Below the pieces are notes generated by a model, which saw only the letters and a list, made by a program, of their open reading frames with translations, had not been told where the DNA came from and made no database searches. A stretch of 64,000 bases of DNA from Chondrus crispus (Eukaryota > Rhodophyta > Florideophyceae > Gigartinales > Gigartinaceae): positions 4,174 through 68,173 of the forward strand of contig NW_005179230.1 of the NCBI RefSeq assembly GCF_000350225.1, read 5' to 3'. Shown here one piece after another: positions 1 to 9,290 of this stretch. The stretch's first letter is position 1, and every line of letters begins with the position of its first letter. The position numbers and the translations under genes are program-made.

Positions 1-386
1 AGTCAATAATATCTGAATGTACTGTACTGTAGATTACAGATTTTACAATACGATTAATAACCACTGTGGCACATACGTCATACGTGTCATACACGTGTAG
101 GACAAATGTCATACGTGTCACACACATGTCAAATCGAGAAAAATGAAACATGTTTAGAATGTACTGTAGAGTGCCACGAGGTACATAACTTACACGTGTC
201 AACACCAAAATTGAAACATGCTCGGAAATGATAGGAAAGTGCAACCGTGTACAAATATGACACGTGTCCACGTTGAAGACCAAACATCCTGAGAATGCTC
301 TTGCAAGCATTTTAGGTTTCGTCGACGTACACGTGTAATATCTGTCCAGGCTTGTAGCTTAGCATGTGGTCGAAGATTTCCAACAA
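1..386 (-). repeat. Copia LTR, family B type, cut by window edge
   Basis: This is the 5' portion of a minus-strand LTR. Its first bases lie at 386 and read TGTTGGAAAT on the minus strand. It aligns by eye with the family B LTRs at 23284-24171 and 46224-47150, sharing the stretch around 'agtcaataatatct' and several ACACGTGT palindromes. The remaining LTR, including its 64-bp repeats, would lie left of base 1. It abuts a broken copia A LTR at 387, so the parent element probably inserted into that LTR. Confidence 0.75.
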
Positions 387-1546
387 CTTATACACTTCGA
401 GTGCTACACTATCGCTCTACTCCGACTCCCAGTAAACCATACTCTACTATGCGCGACCAAGCGCGGTCCTCTTGTGGCCCGACCATACTGTTCGATTTCC
501 ACCTTACGAATCGATTCGTAACTATTAGCTCACAACTATTTCTACACATTCCAAATGACTGTAAACCATGGCCCTATGCATGCAACTGTTTCACACCTTA
601 CTAATCTGCATCCAGTCATGCCAGACTTCACTGTTGTGCAACGAACAACTTGGCCATTGTCTATTTCCAACAACGCAAACGTCTTTCATATCACAATCGC
701 CATACGTATCCTTGTTTCTCACCTTACTAATTTCGCCAAGCACTGTCAGATAATTATGGCAAGTTATAACAATGTGCATCCAGACTTTCTACACAACTCA
801 CATGAGAATACATGTAAATCACACGAGTACTGTCATGAACTTGCATCCAACGGCGCACCATGACGAGAGCACAGTGCAACGGCGCGTGCTCACGCAAGAC
901 TCGCATACAGCGTGACGCGTACACAGAATAATCACACAACTGTATTTCTCTCGCGAGAAGTACTTGTTGTACTTTTGATTCACATGTACTGTACTCGGAC
1001 ACGCGCAGGATCCCAAACAGTCTGACACTGTAAAACTGTAAACCCTCATGTGCATACACCTGGATGCGTGTACATGTGTACGTACACGAATCCACCTGGC
1101 GACGTGTACATGTGTACACGGCATACATGTGTCTCGCCCGGGGGCCCCATGCAATTACCCATTACAACCATGGCAAACCACTTGAAACCCCCAAAACAAC
1201 GTAATTATGGCATATACAGGCCATTTAAAGTACATCACAAGGCCAATGACGCACACGTGGACAACACTCGACCAATAGATTTGCAGCATTAGACCTGAGG
1301 GCCAATAGAATTGCAGTATTTCCTGTGTAGTCTATAGTGCTACGGGCCAAGGTTCCACTTGGCAAAACTATGCAAATTTGCATGACCCTCCGAGAGGCCA
1401 CTTTCGTCCCCGGAACCCCAAAATCTGGGATTTTACACGTGTCATGTCGTGATATGGGTAAGAGCGCCCGGACCGTGCAGTCATGTACACGTGTCGCTCG
1501 ATTTTGCACTTTCCAGATAACAGCATGTGGTCGCACATTTTCAATA
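387..1546 (-). repeat. 3' LTR of copia A (family A), truncated
   Basis: Near-identical to the 5' LTR at 6779-7937. Seen differences include positions about 813, 957 and 1015 and a small cluster near 1495-1512. In element orientation it begins TATTGAAAAT at 1546, next to the polypurine tract. It stops at 387, inside the promoter box ACTTATA, so roughly 105 bp of its 3' end are missing here. Short ORFs in it are chance ORFs. Confidence 0.9.
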
Positions 1547-1561
1547 CCTCCCCTCGATCAC
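1547..1561 (-). other. Polypurine tract of copia A
   Basis: The minus strand reads GTGATCGAGGGGAGG directly before the 3' LTR start. Purine tracts in this place prime plus-strand synthesis. The other copia elements here have the matching GATCGAGGGGGAG before their LTRs, for example at 50379-50390. Confidence 0.8.
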
Positions 1562-1612
1562 ATGCTTTGGGCAGCTTTGCACTCGGAAAGCCCAACCATG
1601 CCCACGAACTTT

Positions 1613-4600
1613 TCAAACGGCATGGAAGCGTCGAAGCCACGCGGCCTCTTTGCATGCTTCACTGAGTGCGATGTATTCTGCCTCACAAGTAGACTTTGCA
1701 ACTACTGTTTGTTTTCGGGAAGCCCAACTGATAGGCCCATCACAAAGCTTGAACACGTACCCACTCGTTGATTTTCGTGATTCAAGGCATCCACCCCAAT
1801 CTGCGTCGCTATACCCATGAAGTTCCGTACCAAGATCATCTTTACCAAACACTATTCCAAGATGCTGGGACCCACGCAAGTATCTCAAAACACGTTTCAC
1901 ACCTGTCCAATGCGAATCGTGAGGGTCGGCACAGTGTTGAGATAACTTTCCAATGGCATACGCAATATCGGGGCGGGTCCCGACCATTAGGAACATTAGA
2001 CATCCAATGGCCTGACGATATGGTTCAAAGCATGGGTTGTCATCAGTGCCAGTTTCGGCCACTTGCATTGTGACATGTCGAGACTGTTCCATCGGAGTAA
2101 CGCAAGGATTGCATGCCGACATTTTGAACCGTTTCAGTACTGCTTGGGCATACTTCGACTGCGTGACGGTCAGGACGTGTTTAGAACGTATACGGTCGAT
2201 CTCTAGACCAATACAAGTCTTCGCTTCGCCAAGGTCTTTCATATCGAATCGTTTGTTGAGTTCATTTTTCATCCATAATATGGCCTCCAAGTCACTTCCA
2301 GCTAGCAGCAGATCGTCCACGTACAACGCGATAATCATGATGACATTGCCTTGACGTCGAATGTAAAGACATGGGTCGCTGCGTGTAGTGTTGAAACCAA
2401 GTTCAGTGATCAGAAACTCATCGATCTTACTATGCCATTGGCGATGGGCTTGCTTAAGACCATAGATTGCTTTGAGAAGTTTACACACCGAATCAGGTTG
2501 GACTTTGTCGATGCATCCTTCAGGTTGCTCCATGTAGATTTCTTCGTGAAGGTCACCGTTGAGGAAGGCAGTCACCACGTCCATCTGATGCAGCTCAAGG
2601 TCAAAGTGCGCAACCAGTGCCAGCAGCAGACGGATAGTTGTGAACTTGATGACAGGGGCGAAAGTTTCAGTGTAATCGATGCCTTCTACTTGTTGAAAGC
2701 CTCGTGCCACAAGACGTCCCTTTGCAGTTTCGACCAATTTTCCGGACTCGTCAGGAAGTTGCTTCACTCCGAAAACCCACCTGGACGTCAGGACGTTTGA
2801 TGCTTGAGATCTTGGAACAAGTGTCCATGTTTTGTTTTTGTGTTGTGAAGCAAGTTCTTTGTCGATGCCCTTCTGCCAGAAGCGAGCTTTTGGAGAATCC
2901 ATAGCTTGCTTGTACGAGTGTGGGATTTCGGTTATCACATGGGCGTGGCTAAGGAGTCCAGCAGTCACCAAAGCTGCTGCCCACCACGCCCCAGGCGTTT
3001 TGCGAATGCGAGTGGACCGACGGAGATTAGTTGGCGGATCAATAGTTTCTTCCTCAACTACGTGTTGCTCAACTGTTTCGGTAGTTTCGTCCTCCCCTGC
3101 AGTTAGGGAGGAGTTGGAGGATTCATCAGAGTCTTGTTGTTCATCCGGCGATGATACTTCTGATGCCACTGCATCATTTTCTGCAACTTTCTCATCGATG
3201 TTCAAGTTAATTGTGTCATCATCAGTTGTAGCCTCCTCGTCTGTATCCATCAGTTCACCAGATTTGCCTCCCGTGGACTCGTCAAAAGTAACATCTCTGG
3301 ATACGATCACTTTGTGCAAATCACCATCCCACAACTTGTAAGCTTTCGTATTTTCAGCATACCCTAGAAACATTGCCTCCTTTGCACGCGCGTCAAGTTT
3401 CTGGATGTTGTGTTTTGGTAATGTATACCAACACTTTGAACCGAAAACACGCAAATGACCAACATTTGGCACAGATTTCATCCATAAGTGGTAGGGGGTC
3501 ATGTTGGGGGGAATGGCACGTGACGTGACTCGATTTCGAACGTACACTGCATTGGCAAGTGCTTCTGCCCAGAACCCCTTTGTAACTTTCTTGTGCGCTA
3601 GCATGGAGCGCACCAAGTTTACCAAAGTTCTGTTCAGTCGTTCGGCGACGCCATTTTGCTCCGGTGTGTACGCGGTCGTCATTTGATGCTGAGTACCATT
3701 TGCAATCAGAAAAGACTTAAACTCCGTGGACAGATACTCACCACCTCGATCGGTGCGAAGCACTTTGATCTTGCGACCAGTGTGAGTCTGAGCAAGTTGT
3801 GCAAACATTTTGTATCGTTCAAATGCTTCTGATTTATGGTGTATAGGGTACACTACTGACCAGTTTGAGTGATCATCTATGAAGGTAATGAAGTACTTGG
3901 CACCACCAATGGACTGCACCTCTAAGGGGCCACAAACATCAGAGTGAACTAAGTCTAGACAGAAGTATGCCCGCCTCGAGGACCGCTCTTTTGGGATCAC
4001 AGATCGAGTGGCTTTGCCGTAGACGCACGCAGAACATTTTTCAGAGATGCAATCATTGTCAGTGTTGTTAATTTTGTTAGCCTCATTACCAAGTAGTTTG
4101 ACTCCACTTACCACATTGTCACGAATCATCGAAGCAATACCTTGAGAATGCACATGTGCAAAGCGCTCATGCCACGTTTGCAGGGTGGCAGCATGTGCAG
4201 ATCCGATGTCACTGACGATGTCGAGAACGTAAAGTTCTCCAACCAATGTCGCAGTCGCCACTACAGTTGAGCCTCGTCTGATCATGCATTTTCCATTTTC
4301 GAACCCAACTTTTAGTCCAAGTTCAGTCATTCGACTGACAGAGAGCAGAGAGAACGCAAAGTCCGGAACGTGCAATACATCCGTCAACTTGCACGGTTCG
4401 ATGCGGCCATTCACATTTAACTTCAAGTGAACGTCACCACGGCCGGCAACCTTTGCACTAGCCTTGGTTCCCATCTGAACAGAAGCGGATTCAAGTGGCT
4501 CATACGTTGCAAACAAAGATCGGTCATATGTAATATGAGCTGTACAAGCTGAATCTACGAGCCACGAAGGGGACATCTCCATATCGTTCGTGTGCGAAGC

Positions 4601-5452
4601 TTTCGACATCAGACATGTGAAGTCGACGCTGTTTACAACCATGTCGGGATCAGGTTTCTGTGTGACAAATGCAGATTGTTTCCGCTGAGACATACGCGGT
4701 TTATATCCGCTAGGAGGAGCCGGGCGACGCCCATTCAAATCCTTTCCCCAGCAGCGGGTTGCCGTATGGCCTGTATGACCGCAGTTCGTGCATTTGTAAT
4801 CGTTTATGTCCCGATTGTTCGGGGCACGATTAACCAGAGCCGATGTCTGTGAAGAGCTAGACTTCATGTTTGCTCGTTGCTCTTCCTGCAGCAGACGACT
4901 TTTCACAAAGTCCAAACTGAATATCTTTTCCTCATTACCGAGAGCATCTAGTGCAACGATGAGAGCCTCGAAACGGGCAGGCAGACCGTTGAGCACTGCC
5001 ATGGCCATCTCCTTGTCATCGATGTTTACGCTCATTGACTTGAGGATGGCTGCCAGCTGCTTGACACGATTGATGTATGCAAGCACCTTTTCACCGGAAA
5101 GCATCTTCACAGTGTAGAACTCACGACGTGCAGCTAGTTTGTTCAGCAAAGTGTGCCTCTCAAACACGTTGACAATAGCTTCCCACATCTCATGAGCAGT
5201 ATCAACATCACGTACATGCTCAAGATGCTCATCTGATAGGGAGAGACCAATCAGTGCTTTAGCTTTACTGTCACCTCTGATCCACTTCTTACGCTCTTCC
5301 GGGCGTTCCTCACTTGGAACTCTTCCCTCAACGATGTATTGGTCAACATCACGTAGAGCAAGCAGAAGTTGTATTTTCTGCTTCCACACGTAGAAGTTGG
5401 AGTCCGTCAGTTTGTCGATTCTGATGGATCCTCCTCCTCCTTGATCTTCCAT
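1613..5452 (-). CDS. Copia Gag-Pol polyprotein, C-terminally truncated
   Basis: One open frame of about 1,279 codons. I chose the ATG at 5450-5452 rather than the one 21 bases upstream, because the related element E starts at the matching residue (MEDQ here, MDDQ at 40031). Approximate order: UBN2-type Gag (15-195); zinc knuckle CTNCGHTGHTATRC (221-234); protease around residue 300; integrase with HHCC zinc site (428-476) and DDE core (D504, D568, E604); reverse transcriptase with DVVTAFLNGDL and YVDD (1044); RNase H start with DADW (1216) and EAEY. It makes particle proteins and enzymes for cytoplasmic reverse transcription and integration. Oddities: the protease site reads DSA where related copies have DSG. 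The frame also ends after AAWLRR, and a remnant of the true C-terminus (around 1555-1600) lies in another frame. A deletion of roughly 85-90 codons explains this and removes later RNase H residues. Confidence 0.93.
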   Translation of the reverse strand: MEDQGGGGSIRIDKLTDSNFYVWKQKIQLLLALRDVDQYIVEGRVPSEERPEERKKWIRGDSKAKALIGLSLSDEHLEHVRDVDTAHEMWEAIVNVFERHTLLNKLAARREFYTVKMLSGEKVLAYINRVKQLAAILKSMSVNIDDKEMAMAVLNGLPARFEALIVALDALGNEEKIFSLDFVKSRLLQEEQRANMKSSSSQTSALVNRAPNNRDINDYKCTNCGHTGHTATRCWGKDLNGRRPAPPSGYKPRMSQRKQSAFVTQKPDPDMVVNSVDFTCLMSKASHTNDMEMSPSWLVDSACTAHITYDRSLFATYEPLESASVQMGTKASAKVAGRGDVHLKLNVNGRIEPCKLTDVLHVPDFAFSLLSVSRMTELGLKVGFENGKCMIRRGSTVVATATLVGELYVLDIVSDIGSAHAATLQTWHERFAHVHSQGIASMIRDNVVSGVKLLGNEANKINNTDNDCISEKCSACVYGKATRSVIPKERSSRRAYFCLDLVHSDVCGPLEVQSIGGAKYFITFIDDHSNWSVVYPIHHKSEAFERYKMFAQLAQTHTGRKIKVLRTDRGGEYLSTEFKSFLIANGTQHQMTTAYTPEQNGVAERLNRTLVNLVRSMLAHKKVTKGFWAEALANAVYVRNRVTSRAIPPNMTPYHLWMKSVPNVGHLRVFGSKCWYTLPKHNIQKLDARAKEAMFLGYAENTKAYKLWDGDLHKVIVSRDVTFDESTGGKSGELMDTDEEATTDDDTINLNIDEKVAENDAVASEVSSPDEQQDSDESSNSSLTAGEDETTETVEQHVVEEETIDPPTNLRRSTRIRKTPGAWWAAALVTAGLLSHAHVITEIPHSYKQAMDSPKARFWQKGIDKELASQHKNKTWTLVPRSQASNVLTSRWVFGVKQLPDESGKLVETAKGRLVARGFQQVEGIDYTETFAPVIKFTTIRLLLALVAHFDLELHQMDVVTAFLNGDLHEEIYMEQPEGCIDKVQPDSVCKLLKAIYGLKQAHRQWHSKIDEFLITELGFNTTRSDPCLYIRRQGNVIMIIALYVDDLLLAGSDLEAILWMKNELNKRFDMKDLGEAKTCIGLEIDRIRSKHVLTVTQSKYAQAVLKRFKMSACNPCVTPMEQSRHVTMQVAETGTDDNPCFEPYRQAIGCLMFLMVGTRPDIAYAIGKLSQHCADPHDSHWTGVKRVLRYLRGSQHLGIVFGKDDLGTELHGYSDADWGGCLESRKSTSGYVFKLCDGPISWASRKQTVVAKSTCEAEYIALSEACKEAAWLRRFHAV

Positions 5453-5490
5453 TTTAGTGCAAATAAACTTCAAGTATTTGAAAATCCGTT

Positions 5491-5542
5491 CGGGGATCCC
5501 AAGCCGTTAACCGATAGTCAACACAATGGCAAGCCCACCCGT
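5491..5542 (-). other. Conserved box upstream of copia gag
   Basis: About 50 bp nearly identical to 40078-40127 in element E, including GGTTAACGGCTTGGGATCCC on the minus strand. It lies about 40-90 bp before the gag start in both. Sequence further upstream differs completely between the two elements, so the box marks a boundary or a retained signal. Function unknown; a splice, translation or packaging signal are all possible. Confidence 0.6.
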
Positions 5543-5624
5543 CTAAGAAATTCGATATGATTACTATGAAGTTGCACTAGGAGAAATTTGCGAACAGATA
5601 TGTGAATTTATTTGGATGAAATCC

Positions 5625-6167
5625 CTAACTATTCTGTTCACAAACTACCTTTAAGTGTGCGGCACCGTTCTCGTGGCACTTCAGGTGCCCGTGAGACTCA
5701 AAGACGCGATTGCAAGGGATACAACGCGGAGTCTCCTTAGCGTTGGCAACCTGAATGCGATGAGACCTAGAGTGAATGTGGTCGTAAAAGGCCTTCGCAC
5801 TATTGCCACTAACGCCGCACACTTTACAATACCGCTTATACCGCGGGCACACCTTACGATTCCTCTTGCGCTCACGCTTAAACTCTTTATCCGCGAGAAC
5901 AGCCGCTTTCCGAGCAGAAAGTCGATGCGTAGTTCTCTTTATTGGTGCGGGAACAGAGCGCAGAATACGAGGAATCCTATATGGTGCGCAACTCGAGGAC
6001 GGACCCGGAAGCGCGAGCCGAGGTGAAGGTTGATCCTCAGGCTCAAGCACCTCAACGGATACGACCTCCGATGTCCGAACCGTTCGACCGGTGACCAGCT
6101 TCCCAGGCGCAGAGCACACCGGTACTAATTCCAGATCTAACACAACCCCGTAAAAACAGGTATTCAC
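5625..6167 (-). CDS. Zinc-finger protein ORF in copia A leader
   Basis: A 180-codon ORF on the same strand as gag-pol, between the primer-binding site and gag. The C-terminal half has two fingers with spacing C-x2-C-x12-H-x5-H: CKVC...H...H and CIPC...H...H. That spacing is typical of U1/matrin-type (zf-met) fingers, known in other proteins to bind double-stranded or structured RNA. A basic stretch of about 30 residues (RKAAVLADKEFKRERKRNRK) precedes them and could be a nuclear signal. The N-terminal half has no recognised domain. Copia elements usually lack an ORF here, and element E has unrelated sequence at this place. It may be a captured host gene or an accessory ORF. Expression before gag would need splicing or reinitiation, which I cannot show. 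Confidence 0.6.
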   Translation of the reverse strand: MNTCFYGVVLDLELVPVCSAPGKLVTGRTVRTSEVVSVEVLEPEDQPSPRLALPGPSSSCAPYRIPRILRSVPAPIKRTTHRLSARKAAVLADKEFKRERKRNRKVCPRYKRYCKVCGVSGNSAKAFYDHIHSRSHRIQVANAKETPRCIPCNRVFESHGHLKCHENGAAHLKVVCEQNS

Positions 6168-6255
6168 AATAAGGAATATGAAGATAATCGTCAGTAACAG
6201 ATTTTGGAATTATTGCTCTTAAGAACCACCAAAACGTGCAAAGACAATCACTTAG

Positions 6256-6640
6256 ATGTGTAGGAAATGGAAAGAAACTCAAAACTTACTTTGCATGAGA
6301 GAACGAAGAAAAACCAAATGCGAGATTGACGACGACGGCGGTAGCGGGAGCGGAAACGAAGACGAAGACCAAAGACAGAGACAGCAGCAACAACCACAGC
6401 AAGAACAAAAGCCAAACCAAGAACGAAGACAACGAAGACAGCGGGGGCAATGACCAAAACCAATTCACACAAGAGAGCAAGAACGACAGCAGCAGCGAAA
6501 ACCAAAACCAAGAACGACGGCAAGAACGAGAGCGACAACGACAGCGAGAAGACCAGCGGAAAGAACGACGAGAAACGGCAGCGAAAACGACAGCGACAAC
6601 GACGGCAGAAACAACGGAACGAGAACGACAGACTCATGCA
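6256..6640 (-). repeat. Simple-sequence leader tract of copia A
   Basis: On the plus strand this is a run rich in GAACGA/CAGCGA/AAACC words; the element RNA would be pyrimidine-rich and low in structure. Matching tracts lie beside the primer sites at 7938-8128 and 40860-41142. Long ORFs in several frames of the tract are low-complexity artefacts. Confidence 0.7.
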
Positions 6641-6660
6641 GTGAAACGACAGCGAGGGTC

Positions 6661-6673
6661 TGGGCCCATAACC
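6661..6673 (-). promoter_or_regulatory. Copia primer-binding site (initiator tRNA-Met anticodon arm)
   Basis: The minus strand reads GGTTATGGGCCCA immediately after the 5' LTR. This is the complement of the anticodon stem-loop of eukaryotic initiator tRNA-Met, and it is the priming mode known for Drosophila copia, where a tRNA half-molecule is used. It fixes the element's orientation and LTR edge. Confidence 0.85.
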
Positions 6674-7937
6674 TAATGGTAGGTTCGGAGGGGCAAGGAA
6701 AAGAAGGAAGGCAGGTTGATGTGTGTGAGTGAAGGAGTTGGTGCCGAGGTTTACTTTGAAGCCCTTTTCCTGCGATACTTATACACTTCGAGTGCTACAC
6801 TATCGCTCTACTCCGACTCCCAGTAAACCATACTCTACTATGCGCGACCAAGCGCGGTCCTCTTGTGGCCCGACCATACTGTTCGATTTCCACCTTACGA
6901 ATCGATTCGTAACTATTAGCTCACAACTATTTCTACACATTCCAAATGACTGTAAACCATGGCCCTATGCATGCAACTGTTTCACACCTTACTAATCTGC
7001 ATCCAGTCATGCCAGACTTCACTGTTGTGCAACGAACAACTTGGCCATTGTCTATTTCCAACAACGCAAACGTCTTTCATATCACAATCGCCATACGTAT
7101 CCTTGTTTCTCACCTTACTAATTTCGCCAAGCACTGTCAGATAATTATGGCAAGTTATAACAATGTGCATCCAGACTTTCTACACAACTCACATGAGAAT
7201 ACATATAAATCACACGAGTACTGTCATGAACTTGCATCCAACGGCGCACCATGACGAGAGCACAGTGCAACGGCGCGTGCTCACGCAAGACTCGCATACA
7301 GCGTGACGCGTACACAGAATAATCACACAACTGTATTCCTCTCGCGAGAAGTACTTGTTGTACTTTTGATTCACATGTACTGTACTCGGACACGCGCAGG
7401 ATCGCAAACAGTCTGACACTGTAAAACTGTAAACCCTCATGTGCATACACCTGGATGCGTGTACATGTGTACGTACACGAATCCACCTGGCGACGTGTAC
7501 ATGTGTACACGGCATACATGTGTCTCGCCCGGGGGCCCCATGCAATTACCCATTACAACCATGGCAAACCACTTGAAACCCCCAAAACAACGTAATTATG
7601 GCATATACAGGCCATTTAAAGTACATCACAAGGCCAATGACGCACACGTGGACAACGCTCGACCAATAGATTTGCAGCATTAGACCTGAGGGCCAATAGA
7701 ATTGCAGTATTTCCTGTGTAGTCTATAGTGCTACGGGCCAAGGTTCCACTTGGCAAAACTATGCAAATTTGCATGACCCTCCGAGAGGCCACTTTCGTCC
7801 CCGGAACCCCAAAATCTGGGATTTTACACGTGTCATGTCGTGATATGGGTAAGAGCGCCCGGACCGTGCAGTCATGTACACGTGTCACTCGATTTTGACC
7901 TTTTCAGATAACAGCATGTGGTGGCACATTTTCAATA
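6674..7937 (-). repeat. 5' LTR of copia A (family A)
   Basis: Full-length 1,264-bp LTR running on the minus strand from TATTGAAAATG at 7937 to ...CCATTA at 6674, followed by the primer-binding site. It matches the 3' LTR (387-1546) and the plus-strand copy at 50629-51907. It has several GTACACGTGTAC-like palindromes. Confidence 0.92.
6776..6783 (-). promoter_or_regulatory. Core promoter TATA box of copia A LTR
   Basis: TATAAGTA on the minus strand, about 105 bp before the LTR end. The same box occurs at the matching place in family C (8243-8250, 24390-24397, 26968-26975, 41257-41264), family B (23392-23399, 30461-30468, 46332-46339) and the other family A copy (51800-51807). Conservation across families supports a core promoter; the start site is inferred to lie just downstream. 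Confidence 0.65.
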
Positions 7938-8128
7938 AACGACAGCAAGTAGACGGCGATAGAACAAAACAAACGACGGCGGCGATGAAAACGGCGGCGG
8001 AAACGACAGCAGAAACCAAAACGAGAACGACAGCGGAGACCAAAACGAGAACGACAGCAGAAACAAACACGAAAACGGCAGCAGAAACTGAGATCAAGCA
8101 CTCACACAGCGGAACAATAACGTTGAAC
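7938..8128 (-). mobile_element. Leader fragment of a family C copia element
   Basis: Nearly identical to the leader of element E (about 40954-41142). It is cut by the right end of copia A, so A inserted into this leader. The rest of the older element is not found to the left of A. It contains imperfect repeats of a ~24-nt unit (GAGAACGACAGCRGARACCA-like on the plus strand). Confidence 0.75.
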
Positions 8129-8141
8129 TGGGCCCATAACC
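8129..8141 (-). promoter_or_regulatory. Primer-binding site of the family C copia element
   Basis: Minus-strand GGTTATGGGCCCA, identical to the site in copia A, adjoining the LTR at 8142. Confidence 0.85.
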
Positions 8142-9080
8142 TTATGGTAGGTCAGCGGGGCAAAGGGAAATCGAAGGACGGTTGATGAGGTGAAGTTGAA
8201 GGATTGGGTACCGATTTACTTCGAGTCGCCAACTTCTGGCGCTACTTATACACTTCTGCAATCTTCTAGAACTCTACTACCAAACACTACGACACACATA
8301 CTACAAATGTATTGGCTCTAACACATGTGCCCGTCTTGCTACTCAGCCAAACTGGCGATGGCCCAACAAACAGAACAGAAAACCACCTTACGAATTAGCA
8401 CTGTCATGACGGAGAAATTAGTAAGGCAGTACAACAAAGCACAGCAAAGCACAATTTCCCTTACTATTCCAAATCCAGCGTGGCACAAATTCGTAAGGCA
8501 CGTTTACAGCTCACACGTTGCCTTACGAATTCAAATCAATCCTGCGAGGACTGTTTACAGCGCACACGTTGCCTTATGAATCTGAATCTCTCGTGAGGTC
8601 CTGTCCACTGTCAATTACAACAGTGCACATTTTGCCTTACGAATTCAAAACTCGCGCAACCGTATCTTTGTGTCCTGCTGTACCCGTGCTGCACTCCATG
8701 CACGCCGTAAACCTTTGGCACGTGCCAGGCACCCGCCACCAAGGTTCTACACTTTGTCTGTAAGACTGCAGGCGTACTGTACGCGTCCGACAGTGTAATG
8801 AGGACATGTGTCCATGTCATACACGTGTCGGGCGAAGAAAATGAAACATGCTCAGATTGTACTGTACACCGCAACCGTGTACATATTTCACACGTGTACA
8901 GGTTGAAAACCAAACTTGCTCCTGAAGTACTGTAGAGTACAACCGTGTACAGAAATCACACGTGTACACGTTGAAAATGAAACTTGCTCAGCTCGTCACG
9001 CCGAGTGTTTTCCATTTTACACGTGTCATACCTGTCGTCGTGTGTCATGCATATCAGCATGTGGTCGTAGAATTACAACA
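8142..9080 (-). repeat. 5' LTR of a family C copia element
   Basis: 939 bp, starting TGTTGTAATTC at 9080 and ending at the primer site. It matches the LTRs at 24289-25226, 26138-27077 and 41156-42093. TATA box at 8243-8250. Its right edge falls inside a gypsy chromodomain-coding end at 9081. Confidence 0.9.
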
Positions 9081-9081
9081 T

Positions 9082-9282
9082 GCCGTGGAACGATTACTCC
9101 GGCATCGAGCCATGGAGGACGGAACAATCGAGTTTCTCATCAAGTGGGCGGATTACGACACGCCCACATGGACCGCCCGGACTCACGTTCCGGAGGAGTT
9201 GGTGTCTCGTTACGCCCAACACCTCCGGAGACGCACCGGCAGGAACCTCACGTCTGACGCGAACGCGGACGTTCACGCTTGA
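9082..9282 (+). pseudogene. Gypsy Pol C-terminus with chromodomain (fragment)
   Basis: A 66-codon open end of a gypsy polyprotein: AVERLLRHR, then IEFLIKWADYDTPTWTA and PEELVSRY, matching the chromodomain pattern (V-x-x-I/L-L...F-L-I-K-W-x-x-Y...W). Chromodomains at the C-terminus of chromovirus integrases are known to guide insertion to particular chromatin. A copia LTR cuts the 5' side at 9080. The stop at 9280-9282 overlaps the polypurine tract, as expected for the end of a gypsy pol. Confidence 0.75.
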
Positions 9283-9290
9283 GAGGGGGG
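9281..9290 (+). other. Gypsy polypurine tract
   Basis: GAGAGGGGGG directly after the pol stop. The upstream bases GAACGCGGACGTTCAC also precede the tract at 14034, linking the two gypsy ends. Confidence 0.6.

Larger units (their letters stand above)
387..7937 (-). mobile_element. Ty1/copia retrotransposon A
   Basis: A minus-strand copia element. Its 5' LTR is 6674-7937, primer-binding site 6661-6673, a leader with a pyrimidine-rich tract and a zinc-finger ORF, gag-pol 1613-5452, polypurine tract 1547-1561, and 3' LTR 387-1546. The two LTRs differ at about ten positions that I could see over roughly 1.15 kb, so insertion was recent. The 3' LTR lacks its last ~105 bp because a family B element abuts it. 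Gag-pol is open but lacks the C-terminal part of RNase H, so this copy is probably non-autonomous. The right edge lies in the leader of another copia element (7938-9080), so A is the later insertion there. Confidence 0.88.

Noticed and set aside
401-1536. Many 60-145 codon ORFs on both strands in 401-1536, repeated at 6729-7888 and 50678-51854
   Set aside because: They repeat because the LTR repeats, overlap on both strands, and have no coding motif. Treated as chance ORFs of the LTR.
6256-6676. Low-complexity Lys/Arg/Gln-rich proteins in several frames
   Set aside because: They are translations of a simple-sequence leader tract next to the primer-binding site; the true RNA sense is the minus strand.
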